A stretch of 64,000 bases of DNA from Actinoplanes flavus (GTDB taxonomy: Bacteria; Actinomycetota; Actinomycetes; Mycobacteriales; Micromonosporaceae). This document shows positions 51,555 through 59,998 of this stretch, one piece after another. How positions within the stretch are numbered: the stretch's first letter is position 1; each line of letters begins with the position of its first letter. Below the pieces are notes generated by a model. It saw only the letters and a list, made by a program, of their open reading frames with translations. It was not told the origin of the DNA and made no database searches. The translations under genes and the position numbers were made by a program. The DNA lies in assembly GCF_017592555.1 (NCBI RefSeq), contig NZ_JAGFNS010000035.1, positions 32,106 to 96,105 of the forward strand, read 5' to 3'.

Positions 51555-52601
51555 ATGGGAAACGGGATGAACGCGAATGTGGCGGTTTTCGGGGCGTACG
51601 GGCACACCGGGCGGTTCGTGGTGGCGGAGCTGCGGGAGCGGGGATACGAACCGCTGCTGGTCGGTCGTGATCTGAACCGGCTGCTGGCCATGGGGCAGGG
51701 CGCGGCGCGGCAGGCGACGGTCGGTGACCCGGCCTCGCTTGACCTGGCGCTGTCCGGCGCGGCCGCCGTGATCAATTGCGCGGGCCCGTTCGCGGAGACC
51801 GCCGGGCCGCTGATCGAGGCGGCTCTGCGGGCCGGCATCCCCTATGTCGACGTGGCCGCGGAGATCGAGGCCAACGCCGACACGTTCACCCTCTTCGCCG
51901 AACGGGCGCGGAATGCGGGTGTCCCGGTGGTTCCGGCCATGGCGTTCTACGGTGGCCTGGGCGACCTGCTGGTCACCGCCGCGATGGGGGAGTGGGATGC
52001 CGCCGACGAGGTGCACATCGCGTACGGGCTGAGCAGCTGGCACCCCACGGCCGGGACGTTGGCCTCGGGCACCGTCTCGGGACAGCGCCGGGCGGGCCGC
52101 CGGGTCCGGTTCACCGAAGGCGAGTTGCGGTACCACGACGACGTCCTGCCAACCTTGGAGTGGACCTTCCCCGGGGCGCTCGGCACGCAGCCGGTGATCG
52201 GCGAGTTCACGATGGCCGACGTGGTCACGGTGCCCAGCCACCTCGACGTCCCGGAGGTTCGCACCTACATGACCGCGGTGGCGGCCGCCGACCTGGCCGC
52301 CGCCACGTCGGCACCGGTCGCCGTGGACGATCGCGGCCGGTCGGCGCAGACGTTCGTGGTCGACGTGGCCGTACGAAACGGTGGCGAGGAACGCCGGATG
52401 TCGGTTGCGGGCCGGGACATCTACGCCATCACCGCACCGCTCGCGGTGGAGGCCGTCTCCCGTCTGCTGACCGGCCGGTCGAAGGCGGTCGGCGTGGTGT
52501 CGGCAGGCGCGGCCTTCGACGCCCGAGACTTCTTGGACGCCCTGGCGGACCACCTGACCATCCAGGCTCCCGCCGCAGGAGTCGGCCGCCGTGGTCGGTA
52601 G
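51555..52601 (+). CDS. Saccharopine dehydrogenase-like NAD(P)-binding protein
   Basis: A 348-residue protein with the Rossmann start 'VAVFGAYGHTGRFVVAEL', 'AVINCAGPFAETAGPLIEAA' and 'GIPYVDVAAEIEA', hallmarks of the saccharopine dehydrogenase/trans-acting enoyl reductase superfamily. ATG 51555 is used; ATG 51567 is equally placed. Members include reductases of unknown substrate in actinomycetes, and the true lysine-pathway role is unlikely at this length. Its divergent GlxA/AraC partner suggests induction by a small molecule. Confidence 0.82.
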   Translation: MGNGMNANVAVFGAYGHTGRFVVAELRERGYEPLLVGRDLNRLLAMGQGAARQATVGDPASLDLALSGAAAVINCAGPFAETAGPLIEAALRAGIPYVDVAAEIEANADTFTLFAERARNAGVPVVPAMAFYGGLGDLLVTAAMGEWDAADEVHIAYGLSSWHPTAGTLASGTVSGQRRAGRRVRFTEGELRYHDDVLPTLEWTFPGALGTQPVIGEFTMADVVTVPSHLDVPEVRTYMTAVAAADLAAATSAPVAVDDRGRSAQTFVVDVAVRNGGEERRMSVAGRDIYAITAPLAVEAVSRLLTGRSKAVGVVSAGAAFDARDFLDALADHLTIQAPAAGVGRRGR

Positions 52602-52640
52602 ACGGGTGGGTGCCGCAGCGGGCCGCCGGCGGGAACGGCG

Positions 52641-53609
52641 TCAAGCCGGGTGGAGGGGGATGTCCACACAGGCGTCCAGGAGGCCCGCCGTCGGCCAGGC
52701 GATCAGCAGGGTGAGGGTGTCGCTGCCGGGCCGGTCCAGCAGGAAATCGGCGGTGGAACGGAAGTCCGTGTCGCCGCCCGCGGCTGAGCTCTCGTGCGCG
52801 GGCAACCAGACCGCCTCCCGGTCGTGCAGGACCGCCACCGCGGCGCCCGGGTCGCGTGGTGGCGGACCTCCGCCCGGGAAGGCTTCGGCGCTCGCCGCCC
52901 GTGCCGGTTCCCCGTGGGCCACGCTGAGGATCTCCAGCGACAGGATCCCGCCGACCGCGGTGAGCCGGTTGAGGATGACGGCCACCCGGCGGTCGCGGTT
53001 CAGGACCCGGGGCCCGGCGATGATCCGCCCGGCTTCGACATGCGGACTCTCGTGACAGAATTCGCCGGCCCGGCTTCGCAGCGGTGAGGGCGGCCGCCGG
53101 ACGTCGAACGGCGCGGCCCAGATCGGGACGGTGCCGTGCCCGACCGTCGCCCGGTCCGGCAGCGGCAGCTCGACGATCGTCTCCGGGAATCCGATCTCCG
53201 GCCACGCGAACACCACCGGCGCCCGGTCGAACAGGGGCGGCAGTGTCAGGCCGGCGCGGATGCCCGGTCCTTCGGCGCCTTCATAGTGGTCACCGCTCCA
53301 GGACGACCGCGAGCCGCCGAACTGCCAGTGCGCGTGCCCGGACGAGTCCAGCCAGGCGATTCTCAGGTCCATGCCCTCGTCGTGGTCCGGCAGCAGCTGG
53401 CGCGGGGCGGGCGGGGTGAACCGGCCGGCCCTGATGTCGGCCTGCCGTTCGGGGGCGCTGCGCCGGTCCAGCGGGCGGCGTGCCAGGAGGTCCAGCTCCA
53501 GGCCGGTGGGACGGGAGATCGCGCGCACCACGCCGATGGTCATCTCGGGCCGGTCGACGATCAGGCCTCCGCGGTGCGCGAGCACGCCGAGCGTCTCCAC
53601 ATGCGACAC
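52641..53609 (-). CDS. Hypothetical protein, beta-rich
   Basis: A 322-residue protein from GTG 53609. Beta-strand-like segments dominate ('MTIGVVRAISRPTGLELDLL', 'MDLRIAWLDSSGHAHWQFGG', 'PPLFDRAPVVFAWPEIGFPE', 'TLTLLIAWPTAGLLDACVDI'). There is no signal peptide, membrane helix or catalytic motif. No family was recognised. It ends 39 bases from the convergent saccharopine-dehydrogenase-like gene and is divergent from the PadR gene. Codon usage is typical for the region, so it is likely a real gene. Confidence 0.65.
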   Translation of the reverse strand: MSHVETLGVLAHRGGLIVDRPEMTIGVVRAISRPTGLELDLLARRPLDRRSAPERQADIRAGRFTPPAPRQLLPDHDEGMDLRIAWLDSSGHAHWQFGGSRSSWSGDHYEGAEGPGIRAGLTLPPLFDRAPVVFAWPEIGFPETIVELPLPDRATVGHGTVPIWAAPFDVRRPPSPLRSRAGEFCHESPHVEAGRIIAGPRVLNRDRRVAVILNRLTAVGGILSLEILSVAHGEPARAASAEAFPGGGPPPRDPGAAVAVLHDREAVWLPAHESSAAGGDTDFRSTADFLLDRPGSDTLTLLIAWPTAGLLDACVDIPLHPA

Positions 53610-53640
53610 GCGCCAGCCTAACGCATTGACGGAACAGAGG

Positions 53641-53673
53641 GATAACCGTTAGACAGTACGGATAACGGTTATC
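53641..53673. promoter_or_regulatory. Likely PadR autoregulatory operator (double site)
   Basis: A perfect 13-bp inverted repeat GATAACGGTTATC (53661-53673) is preceded 20 bases upstream by a matching GATAACCGTTA (53641-53651). The pair sits 14 bases before the PadR start codon and downstream of the hypothetical gene's start at 53609. Its position and symmetry fit an operator at which PadR represses its own operon. Confidence 0.6.
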
Positions 53674-53686
53674 CCCAGGGGGTGCC

Positions 53687-54214
53687 ATGCAACAGGAAGT
53701 GGTTCTGGCGATGCTCGCCAAGGAGCCCTCCCACGGTTACGAGTTGCGCGCCCGGCTGCGCGACGCGCTCGGACCGCTCGGCGAGGCGATGAACGCCGGC
53801 CAGGTGTATGTGACGCTCACCCGCCTGGAACGGGCCGGCCTGCTCACCGCGGAGCGGTCCGCCGACGGCGCCGACCGGGCGGATCGCAAGGTGTACGCGC
53901 TGGCCCCCGACGGCCAGCAACGGGTCGCCGCGTGGATCGCCGAGACGAGCTGGCCCAAGCCCGACCTGGCCGAGTTCCACCTGAAGCTGATCGCGGCGGC
54001 CGCCGCCGGACTGGCCGACCCGCTGGCCATCGTCGACACCCAGCGCCGTGAGCTGCTGCGGCGGCTCCGCGACGCCCAGCGGGCGGCCGTGGCCGAGCCG
54101 GAGCACTCGGCCGCGGCGCTGCTGCTCGAGGGCATCGTCCTCCGGTTGCAGGCGGACCTGCGCTGGCTGGAGGCGTGCGAACGGGCCTGGACCCATCGAA
54201 GGAGCGGATCGTGA
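53687..54214 (+). CDS. PadR-family transcriptional regulator
   Basis: A 175-residue protein with an N-terminal winged helix ('VVLAMLAKEPSHGYELRARL', 'NAGQVYVTLTRLERAGLLTA', 'DRKVYALAPDGQQRV') and the C-terminal coiled-coil/Vir_act_alpha_C-type helix pair ('LEGIVLRLQADLRWLEACER') of PadR subfamily regulators. ATG 53687 follows CAGGGGG. The stop overlaps the truncated ABC ATPase start (GTGA). PadR-ABC operons normally encode drug or peptide exporters, here lost. Confidence 0.92.
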   Translation: MQQEVVLAMLAKEPSHGYELRARLRDALGPLGEAMNAGQVYVTLTRLERAGLLTAERSADGADRADRKVYALAPDGQQRVAAWIAETSWPKPDLAEFHLKLIAAAAAGLADPLAIVDTQRRELLRRLRDAQRAAVAEPEHSAAALLLEGIVLRLQADLRWLEACERAWTHRRSGS

Positions 54215-54420
54215 CCGTCGTGTTGAGCGCCCGCGGCCTGCGCCGGCATATCGGTGGTGGCGAGAGAGCGGTGGACGGGGTGGATCTGGACATCATGGCC
54301 GGCGAGACCGTGGCCGTCATGGGCCCCAGCGGTTGCGGCAAGTCCACCCTGCTGCACCTGCTCGGCGGCCTGGACCGGCCGTCCGGTGGCCGGATCACAC
54401 TGCACGGCCGGCGGGTGTGA
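54211..54420 (+). pseudogene. ABC transporter ATPase, truncated after Walker A
   Basis: GTG 54211 overlaps the PadR stop. The 69-residue frame has a normal LolD/MacB-type beginning: 'AVDGVDLDIMAGETVAVMGP', Walker A GPSGCGKST, then 'LLHLLGGLDRPSGGRITLHG', and stops at 54420. The Q-loop, signature motif, Walker B and switch His, about 150 residues, are absent, as is any permease. The following sequence to 54498 is unrelated. A deletion has removed the rest of the exporter operon. Confidence 0.85.
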
Positions 54421-54498
54421 CCTCAGGGGCGATCATTCGGGTCTACGCCGGACCGGACCTGTATCGGGTGCTGGCGATGCACCGCTACCGTGTCGGGC

Positions 54499-55593
54499 AT
54501 GGTCCGTGAAGATCCTCGCACGTTCCGTTACGGCGTCCTGATCACGGTTCTGATCACCGGCGGGTTGCTCTGGCCGGTGGCCCTGGCCGACTGGTGGACC
54601 TCGCGCACCGACGCCACCGGGTTCACGCTCGTCGAGGAGAATCTGACCGGCATCGGGGGCGGCGCGTTCCTGTGGTTCGCCGGTGCGGCGCTGCTGGCGT
54701 ACGCGGTCGCGGCATTTCCGGTGCGGTTCCGCCGCGCGGCGACCGTCGCGGGTCTGGTCGCCTCGGCCGGCACCCTGATCGTCTGGACGGTGCTGCTGCT
54801 GCGGATGCTTCGCCGTGAGGAGCAGACACACCAGGGCTGGGCCGCGCGGGTGTGGGAGCGCCGGTCCGATGTGTCCGGCCGGATGCTGGCGGAGACCGGT
54901 GCCGACGGGTTCACCTCGGCGATCATGGTGCTGTTCCTGCTGGCGCTGATCGGTTGTTTGCTGGCTTTTGGCCGGCGGCACGAGCGTACGGTCCTGATCG
55001 TCGCCACGATGGTCTGTGCCGTGGCCGGTGTCCTCACCGCCCGGGTGCGGCAGTGGGTCACGAGCGGGCCGGAGACGGCCGAGGTCGTCGGGAGCTGGCC
55101 GGACGGCTGGTTCACCGGACGGGTGACGGTCGTCGTCCTGGCCGTGCTGGTCCTGATGTTCGCCGTGAGCCTGCGGCTGCGGCCGGGACAGCGCGGCGCC
55201 GCCGCCTGGGGCATGGTTGTGGCGGCCTGCTCCCTCGCCGCCTTCTACCTGATCATGTTCGACACCGTCGAGAAGCCGCCGCTCTACCCGTATTCCGCCG
55301 ACGAGACGACCGCGTTACCCACCAACCCCGGCGTCAACGTGGCCGGATTGCTGCTCCTGGCGATGTACCTGCCACTTCCTGTCGCGATCCGGGTGGCCTG
55401 CATCGACCGGTTCCGGAGGCCGCCCGAGCCGCCCCGGCCGGAACCGGTGCCCGATGACGTGGTGGCCGGAGACGTGGTCGCCGATGACGTGGTGGCCAAA
55501 AACGTGGTGGCCGACGATGTGGTGCCCGATGACGTCTTGCCGGACGATGTGGTTCCGGTAGATAACGACACGCCGATGGGGCGGCCGGTTTGA
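54499..55593 (+). CDS. Polytopic membrane protein with repetitive acidic tail
   Basis: A 364-residue protein from ATG 54499. About seven hydrophobic segments (near 12-30, 52-72, 82-104, 140-158, 166-184, 212-230 and 240-258, plus one at ~287-305) form a membrane domain without a recognised family. The last ~45 residues are a cytoplasmic tail with repeats of the pentad D-D-V-V-[A/P], encoded at about 55451-55562. No transporter signature is visible. It lies just behind the truncated ABC gene but is not clearly part of that operon. Confidence 0.7.
   Translation: MVREDPRTFRYGVLITVLITGGLLWPVALADWWTSRTDATGFTLVEENLTGIGGGAFLWFAGAALLAYAVAAFPVRFRRAATVAGLVASAGTLIVWTVLLLRMLRREEQTHQGWAARVWERRSDVSGRMLAETGADGFTSAIMVLFLLALIGCLLAFGRRHERTVLIVATMVCAVAGVLTARVRQWVTSGPETAEVVGSWPDGWFTGRVTVVVLAVLVLMFAVSLRLRPGQRGAAAWGMVVAACSLAAFYLIMFDTVEKPPLYPYSADETTALPTNPGVNVAGLLLLAMYLPLPVAIRVACIDRFRRPPEPPRPEPVPDDVVAGDVVADDVVAKNVVADDVVPDDVLPDDVVPVDNDTPMGRPV
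55451..55562 (+). repeat. In-frame repeat, ~7 x 15 bp, in membrane-protein gene
   Basis: GA[T/C]GA[C/T]GTGGTGGCC-type units of 15 bp encode the pentapeptide repeat D-D-V-V-A/P at the C terminus of the membrane protein. It is slippage-prone yet keeps frame. Confidence 0.85.
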
Positions 55594-55619
55594 GCGGCGA
55601 AGGGTCTAACTTCTCGATC

Positions 55620-55979
55620 ATGCGCGGTGATTCACATTACAGTCGGGACCTCCAGCTCGGCGCCGCCATGGGCGCCTGGGCCTCGGCACGGGACAGTCCG
55701 ATCCAGACCGAAATCGACGGTCCGCGCAGCGGCGACGAGCTGGAACACATCTGGATGCTGACCATCTCCGGAGAACACCTCGAAGCCGTCGTGACCCTCT
55801 TCCGCGGTGCCCGCGCGGAGGTCACCGTGGTGTGGTTCTCCGCGAAGGAGGACGGTGTCTACACCGGCCGGGAGACCGGGCTGACCCCCGGCCGGCTCAC
55901 CGAGATGCTGGACGGCATCGCGGTGATGGAGCGCGGTGGCGCGGCGCCCGCCTGGCTCCGGCCGGTCGCCGAGAGCTGA
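55620..55979 (+). CDS. Small conserved-looking protein, function unknown
   Basis: A 119-residue protein from ATG 55620; a TTG at 55590 overlapping the previous stop would add ten residues, and neither has a strong ribosome site. The sequence has alternating strands and helices ('GDELEHIWMLTISGEHLEAV', 'AEVTVVWFSAKEDGVYTGRE', 'GRLTEMLDGIAVMERGG'), resembling small actinobacterial proteins of unknown function. There are no Cys residues, signal peptide or motifs. Likely co-transcribed with the membrane protein before it. Confidence 0.6.
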   Translation: MRGDSHYSRDLQLGAAMGAWASARDSPIQTEIDGPRSGDELEHIWMLTISGEHLEAVVTLFRGARAEVTVVWFSAKEDGVYTGRETGLTPGRLTEMLDGIAVMERGGAAPAWLRPVAES

Positions 55980-55992
55980 TGGCCAGCGCCTT

Positions 55993-56150
55993 ACCCCGCC
56001 GGCGCCTGCATCCCGCCAGCGCCTGCATCCCGCCAGCGTCTTGAACCCCGCCGGCGCCTGCATCCCGCGAGCGCTTGCATCTCGCCAGGCGGCTTGAATT
56101 CCGCGAGCGCTTGCATCTCGCCAGGCGGCTTGGACTCCGTCAGCGCTTGA
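55993..56150. repeat. Tandem repeat, ~9 x 17 bp, reaching into a stop codon
   Basis: About nine degenerate ~17-19-bp units of the form CCGC[C/G]AGCGC[C/T]TGCAT fill the convergent space between genes ending at 55979 and 56140. The final unit runs over the TGA and last codons of the minus-strand gene (the 3' end 'AAGCGCTGA' is part of the pattern). Confidence 0.88.
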
Positions 56151-57657
56151 ACCCGGCGGCCAGTGACCGGGTCACCTCCGCGGCGTCGAATCGGGCCGGC
56201 CGGAACTCGTCGGTCTGGTCGAGGCCCAGCCACTCGCGCATCTCCGCGTGTTCCGGGTGGGCGGCATCGTCGAGGATCTCGATCAGCCGCTGGTAGCCCC
56301 AGATGCCGCCGCAGTCGTCCGGCGGGGCGGCACGGCGGCCGCCGGTGCATCGCGGGTACTGTTCCGAGCCCCGTTCCAGCACCTTCTCCACCAGGATGTC
56401 GTGCTCCCAGCCGTCGCCGAAGTCGTAGGTGTACCGGATCCGGCCACCGGCGCCGGCCGCCACCTGTTCCAGCGTCACCGGCCGTTCGGCCTGATGGCCC
56501 AGTTCCGGGTCGGCGAGGCCGAACGTGCCGTACCCGGTCTCGAAGGCGTGCAGATGGCTGTCGTCCCAGTCGAAGGCGATCTGGATGATCGTGTGCAGGT
56601 CGGCCAGGCCGGTGTCGGCCGGAACCTCCAGGCGCCGCCAGATCGGCGGTTTCGCGTCCCGAAGGCTCACCTTGAGCTGGAAGATCGGCGCCGGGCCGTC
56701 GGACTTCTTCCGTTTCGCCGGCAGCTTCGCGCGCGGCGCCCGCCGTCGCGGTGAGGCCTCCGTGGCGATGCGGGTGAACAGTTCGATCTCGTCGTCGAGG
56801 TGCTCGGCCGCCGGGCGTGACGGCTCGGGCAGGGTACGCACCCGCGCTCTCAAGAGCATGGCGACATGGTGGTAGCCGGGTTCGTCGCCGTCCTCGTACT
56901 CCGCGGCGATCTCGTCCGGCGCGAGGTCGTCGTCATGGGCGGCACGGGCGGACAGGGCCCGCTCGACCTGCCAGCGGAATTCGGCCGGATCCAGGTGTAC
57001 GCCGGTGATCGGCAGTTCGTGCTCGCGGGCACTGCCCTCGATCGTGGCGAGGACCTGATCCAGTGCCTCGCCGGGGAACAGCACGACGTCGACGGCGGCG
57101 TGGCAGTCGCTGTCGTCGACGTTGACGGCGAAACCGTCGGCGCGCCCGGCCCGCTCGAACGTCCCGATCAGCACCGACGACGTCTGCCCGGACGGTTCGG
57201 CGAAACGCCGGTAGACGCCCGGCGTCACCGGCATGCGTGCCTCCGCCAGCCACCGTGGCGCGGCCAGACCGGCCGGTTCCAGGCGGGCGACGGCCTCGGC
57301 GGCGGCCGGGCCGTCATCGACCAGGGCGATCGCGTGCAGTACGGCGAGGGCGGCCGGGGTAGCGGTCCGTTCCAGCTCCGGCACGATGACGGAGGCGACG
57401 GCCTCGGCGAAGCCGGCACCGGCCAGATGGCCCATGGCCAGCAGGCCGGCGGCGAACATCTCCGCCTCGACGGCCTCCTCGACCTCGAGCAGGGGGTTGC
57501 CGTCGTCGAGAAGGTCCGCGACGAGATCGAGCGGTTCGAGTCGCTCGCCGGAGCAGTCCGGACAGTGGCAAGTGGCCGGACCGGCCACGACCTGGCGCAC
57601 GACGCGCTGTCCGGTGCTCCGGGATCTCTTCTTGCGGCCACGGCTGGCAGGACTCAT
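56140..57657 (-). CDS. pRiA4b ORF-3-like family protein
   Basis: A 505-residue protein. Residues ~330-480 hold the plasmid pRiA4b ORF-3-like domain: 'IFQLKVSLRDAKPPIWRRLE', 'LADLHTIIQIAFDWDDSHLH', 'YTYDFGDGWEHDILVEKVLE', 'YPRCTGGRRAAPPDDCGGIW'. The N-terminal ~300 residues include a CHCPDC motif and helical sequence seen in longer family members. The domain occurs on plasmids and as a passenger gene of IS1096-like elements; its biochemical role is not established. Convergent with the small gene at 55620. Confidence 0.85.
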   Translation of the reverse strand: MSPASRGRKKRSRSTGQRVVRQVVAGPATCHCPDCSGERLEPLDLVADLLDDGNPLLEVEEAVEAEMFAAGLLAMGHLAGAGFAEAVASVIVPELERTATPAALAVLHAIALVDDGPAAAEAVARLEPAGLAAPRWLAEARMPVTPGVYRRFAEPSGQTSSVLIGTFERAGRADGFAVNVDDSDCHAAVDVVLFPGEALDQVLATIEGSAREHELPITGVHLDPAEFRWQVERALSARAAHDDDLAPDEIAAEYEDGDEPGYHHVAMLLRARVRTLPEPSRPAAEHLDDEIELFTRIATEASPRRRAPRAKLPAKRKKSDGPAPIFQLKVSLRDAKPPIWRRLEVPADTGLADLHTIIQIAFDWDDSHLHAFETGYGTFGLADPELGHQAERPVTLEQVAAGAGGRIRYTYDFGDGWEHDILVEKVLERGSEQYPRCTGGRRAAPPDDCGGIWGYQRLIEILDDAAHPEHAEMREWLGLDQTDEFRPARFDAAEVTRSLAAGFKR

Positions 57658-57893
57658 CCGATCATCCTGCCGGATCGCGAGATCCCGGGTCGCGGGGTGT
57701 CACCCGGACGGGGTGAACCGCCACGGCCATGCCGCGGATCACGGCGTCCGACCCTTGGCGCTCACCCGCATCACGCCATCCGGGGAAACATCCATGGACA
57801 GGTCAGCCCGTTCGAAGGGGCATCCCGATGAGCTGAGGCGCCGCCACCGGATCGGTGCGCTCGTCACCTCCGGCGCCGACGACCCGGCCGATC

Positions 57894-58615
57894 TGCCGGT
57901 CCGCTGGGGACGGGCGATCGAGCAGGCGCCCCGGGACCTGTCCGGCCAGCTGGTTAGGGGCGGTCCGAGCCGTGGCCGGCCGAGGAATGCCCAGCTCGCC
58001 GCGGTCGTGGACGCCGACGATCCGCAGACCGTCCTCGACAGCTCCGGCCGATCGCCTCGGTCGGGCCGTTCTACGATCAGAACGTGGTGCTCACCCCGTA
58101 CGCCGGGATCATGGCCACCGTCTCCCCGGCCGGCCACGACGGGCCGGGCGAGCCGGTCTCCCGGTTGGCGCTCGTCGACCACCCCACCCCGGAATTCGCC
58201 ACGGCGGCCGCCCGGCTGCGGGACGGCGGCACCGTCCACCGGTTCCCGATCCGCACCGTCGGCGGAGCGGTCGCCGACGTACCGGCCGACGCCACCGCCT
58301 ACGCCCACCGGCCGGCCGACTTCTCGCTCGCCGCGATGGGCGCCGACGAGTGCCGCGTGGACACCGCCTGGTCCGCGGCGCGTGACCATTTCGACGGCCT
58401 GCACCTGAGTTTCGAAACCGGCCGGGGCGCGCGGTTCCTGGACGCCGGGTTCCCGCCCGCGAGGCCGGCCCTTCATACGGCGCGACCAATCGCTGAGCCT
58501 CCATGCCGGGATCCCGCCCGCGAGGCCGGCCCGCTTGCGGGAGCTTCAGCGCCGCTACGACCCCGGCAACCCGTTCCGCGACAACTTCGACATCGAACCT
58601 GGGGGTACGCGATGA
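57894..58615 (+). pseudogene. BBE-type FAD oxidoreductase, C-terminal half with two frame breaks
   Basis: Three frame segments together read like the substrate half of a berberine-bridge-type FAD enzyme. First comes 'RWGRAIEQAPRDLSGQLVRG' to 'AVVDADDPQTVLD'. After a one-base shift near 58037 comes 'LRPIASVGPFYDQNVVLTPY', then 'VHRFPIRTVGGAVADVPADA' and 'DHFDGLHLSFETGRG'. After the 61-bp duplication at 58444-58532 comes 'LRELQRRYDPGNPFRDNFDI' to a stop at 58615. The FAD-binding PCMH half is missing upstream. The stop overlaps the LLM gene start (ATGA), showing that the two were once a coupled pair. Confidence 0.75.
58444..58532. repeat. 61-bp duplication with 28-bp direct repeats inside the BBE remnant
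   Basis: A 28-base sequence ending CGCGAGGCCGGCCC occurs at 58444-58471 and 58505-58532 with one mismatch, separated by 33 unrelated bases. Because the offset (61) is not a multiple of three, it shifts the reading frame. Confidence 0.9.
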
Positions 58616-59508
58616 CCGACTACGGTCACGATCTGCTCTTCGGCGTCTTCGTCACGCCCACCGCGGAGCCGGTGCGGCAGGCGGTCGACGCGGCGGTCGC
58701 CGCCGACTGGGCCGGGCTCGACCTGGTCACCTTCCAGGACCATCCGTACGTGCCGCGGCTCGCCGACACGTGGACGCTGATGTCGTACGTCGCGGCGCGC
58801 ACCGAGCGGATCCGGATCAGCGGCAACGTGCTGAGCCTGCCGATGCGCCCGCCCGCGGTGCTGGCCCGCTCGCACGCCGCGCTGGACCGGCTCACCGGTG
58901 GCCGGATCGAGTTGGGCCTAGGCGCGGGCGCCTTCTGGGACGGCATCGAGGGCATGGGCCAGCGCCGCCTCACCGCGGGCCGGGCGGTCGACGCCATCGA
59001 CGAGGCGATCCAGGTCATCCGTGCGGTGTGGGACGCCGGGCGGCCGGGCGGGATCCGGTTCGACGGCGAGTACTACCGGCTGGCCGGCGCCAAGCGGGGT
59101 CCCGCCCCGGCGCACGACATGAGCATCTGGGTCGGCGCATACAAGCCGCGCATGCTGCGCCTGATCGGCCGGGCCGCCGACGGGGTGCTGCCGTCGCTGT
59201 CCTACCTGCCCGGCGGGATCGGCGACTATGCCACCATCAACCGGCACATCGACGGCGCGGCCGTCGAGGCGGGCCGTGAACCGGCCGCGGTACGCCGTCC
59301 GCTCAACATCGAAGGCCCCTTCACCCCGGCCGGCACCGGTTTCCTCGAGGGCCCGCCCGAACAGTGGGCCGAGGACCTCGCCGGGGTGGCGCTGGAGCAC
59401 GGGGTCAGCGCGCTCATCCTGGCCACCGACGACCCGGCGGTGATCGCCACCTACGCCGAGGAGGTGGCCCCGGCGGCCCGCGAACTCGTCGCCGCCGAAC
59501 GCCGCTGA
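58612..59508 (+). CDS. LLM-class flavin-dependent oxidoreductase
   Basis: A 298-residue luciferase-like TIM-barrel monooxygenase. 'YGHDLLFGVFVTPTAEPVRQ', 'DLVTFQDHPYVPRLADTW', 'GNVLSLPMRPPAVLARSHAA', 'RIELGLGAGAFWDGIEGMG' and 'DMSIWVGAYKPRMLRLIGRA' match the F420- or FMN-dependent LLM family (length slightly short of the usual 300-350). ATG 58612 overlaps the BBE remnant's stop. The gene itself shows no lesions and may still be expressed. Substrate unknown. Confidence 0.9.
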   Translation: MTDYGHDLLFGVFVTPTAEPVRQAVDAAVAADWAGLDLVTFQDHPYVPRLADTWTLMSYVAARTERIRISGNVLSLPMRPPAVLARSHAALDRLTGGRIELGLGAGAFWDGIEGMGQRRLTAGRAVDAIDEAIQVIRAVWDAGRPGGIRFDGEYYRLAGAKRGPAPAHDMSIWVGAYKPRMLRLIGRAADGVLPSLSYLPGGIGDYATINRHIDGAAVEAGREPAAVRRPLNIEGPFTPAGTGFLEGPPEQWAEDLAGVALEHGVSALILATDDPAVIATYAEEVAPAARELVAAERR

Positions 59509-59546
59509 ACCTCCATCCGGCGGGCACGGATTCTCACCGTCGGCTC

Positions 59547-59998
59547 ATGCAAGTCACGATGATCCTCCCTGCGCTGACCGAGGGCGAGGAACCCGCTGCT
59601 CCGGCCAATCAGATACTCGCTGTTTCCTAGCCACCCTCGCGGCCTATTTGAATGACGACGACGAGGTGCGGATCCGGCGACGAGCACGTCGAGCGCACCG
59701 ACGACACCGTGGCCGCCGTCCAGCCGGACCTCGTTGTCATCCAGGTCTACACCACTTCGGCGCGGCGCTTGTACGAGCTCGCCGACACCTACCGTGCGCG
59801 GGGCGTGTTCGTGGCGCTCGGCGGGCTGCGCGTCACATCCCCGCCAGACGAGGCGGCTGCGCACGCCGACGCCATCTTCCTGGGGTCGGGGGAGGACACC
59901 TGACCGCGTTTCCTCGGCGACCTGCGGCGCGGCGAGCCGATTTCGCCGCGTTGAGTGCTACCGCGAAGGAGAGGTCCATGCCGAGGTGATGTATTGAT
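59547..59998 (+). pseudogene. B12-binding radical-SAM protein, 5' remnant with several lesions
   Basis: Starting at ATG 59547 ('MQVTMILPALTEGEEP'), pieces in shifting frames read 'LLRPIRYSLFP', 'LATLAAYLNDDDEVRIR', 'DEHVERTDDT', 'PDLVVIQVYTTSARRLYELA', 'RGVFVALGGLRVTSPPDEAA', 'DAIFLGSGEDT', a TGA in place of the usual Trp, 'PRFLGDLRRGEP' and 'RRVECYREGE'. This is the cobalamin-binding domain order of a B12-dependent radical-SAM enzyme. The radical-SAM barrel is absent. At least four lesions are needed to explain it. It covers the stretch before the McrB-like gene. Confidence 0.7.
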
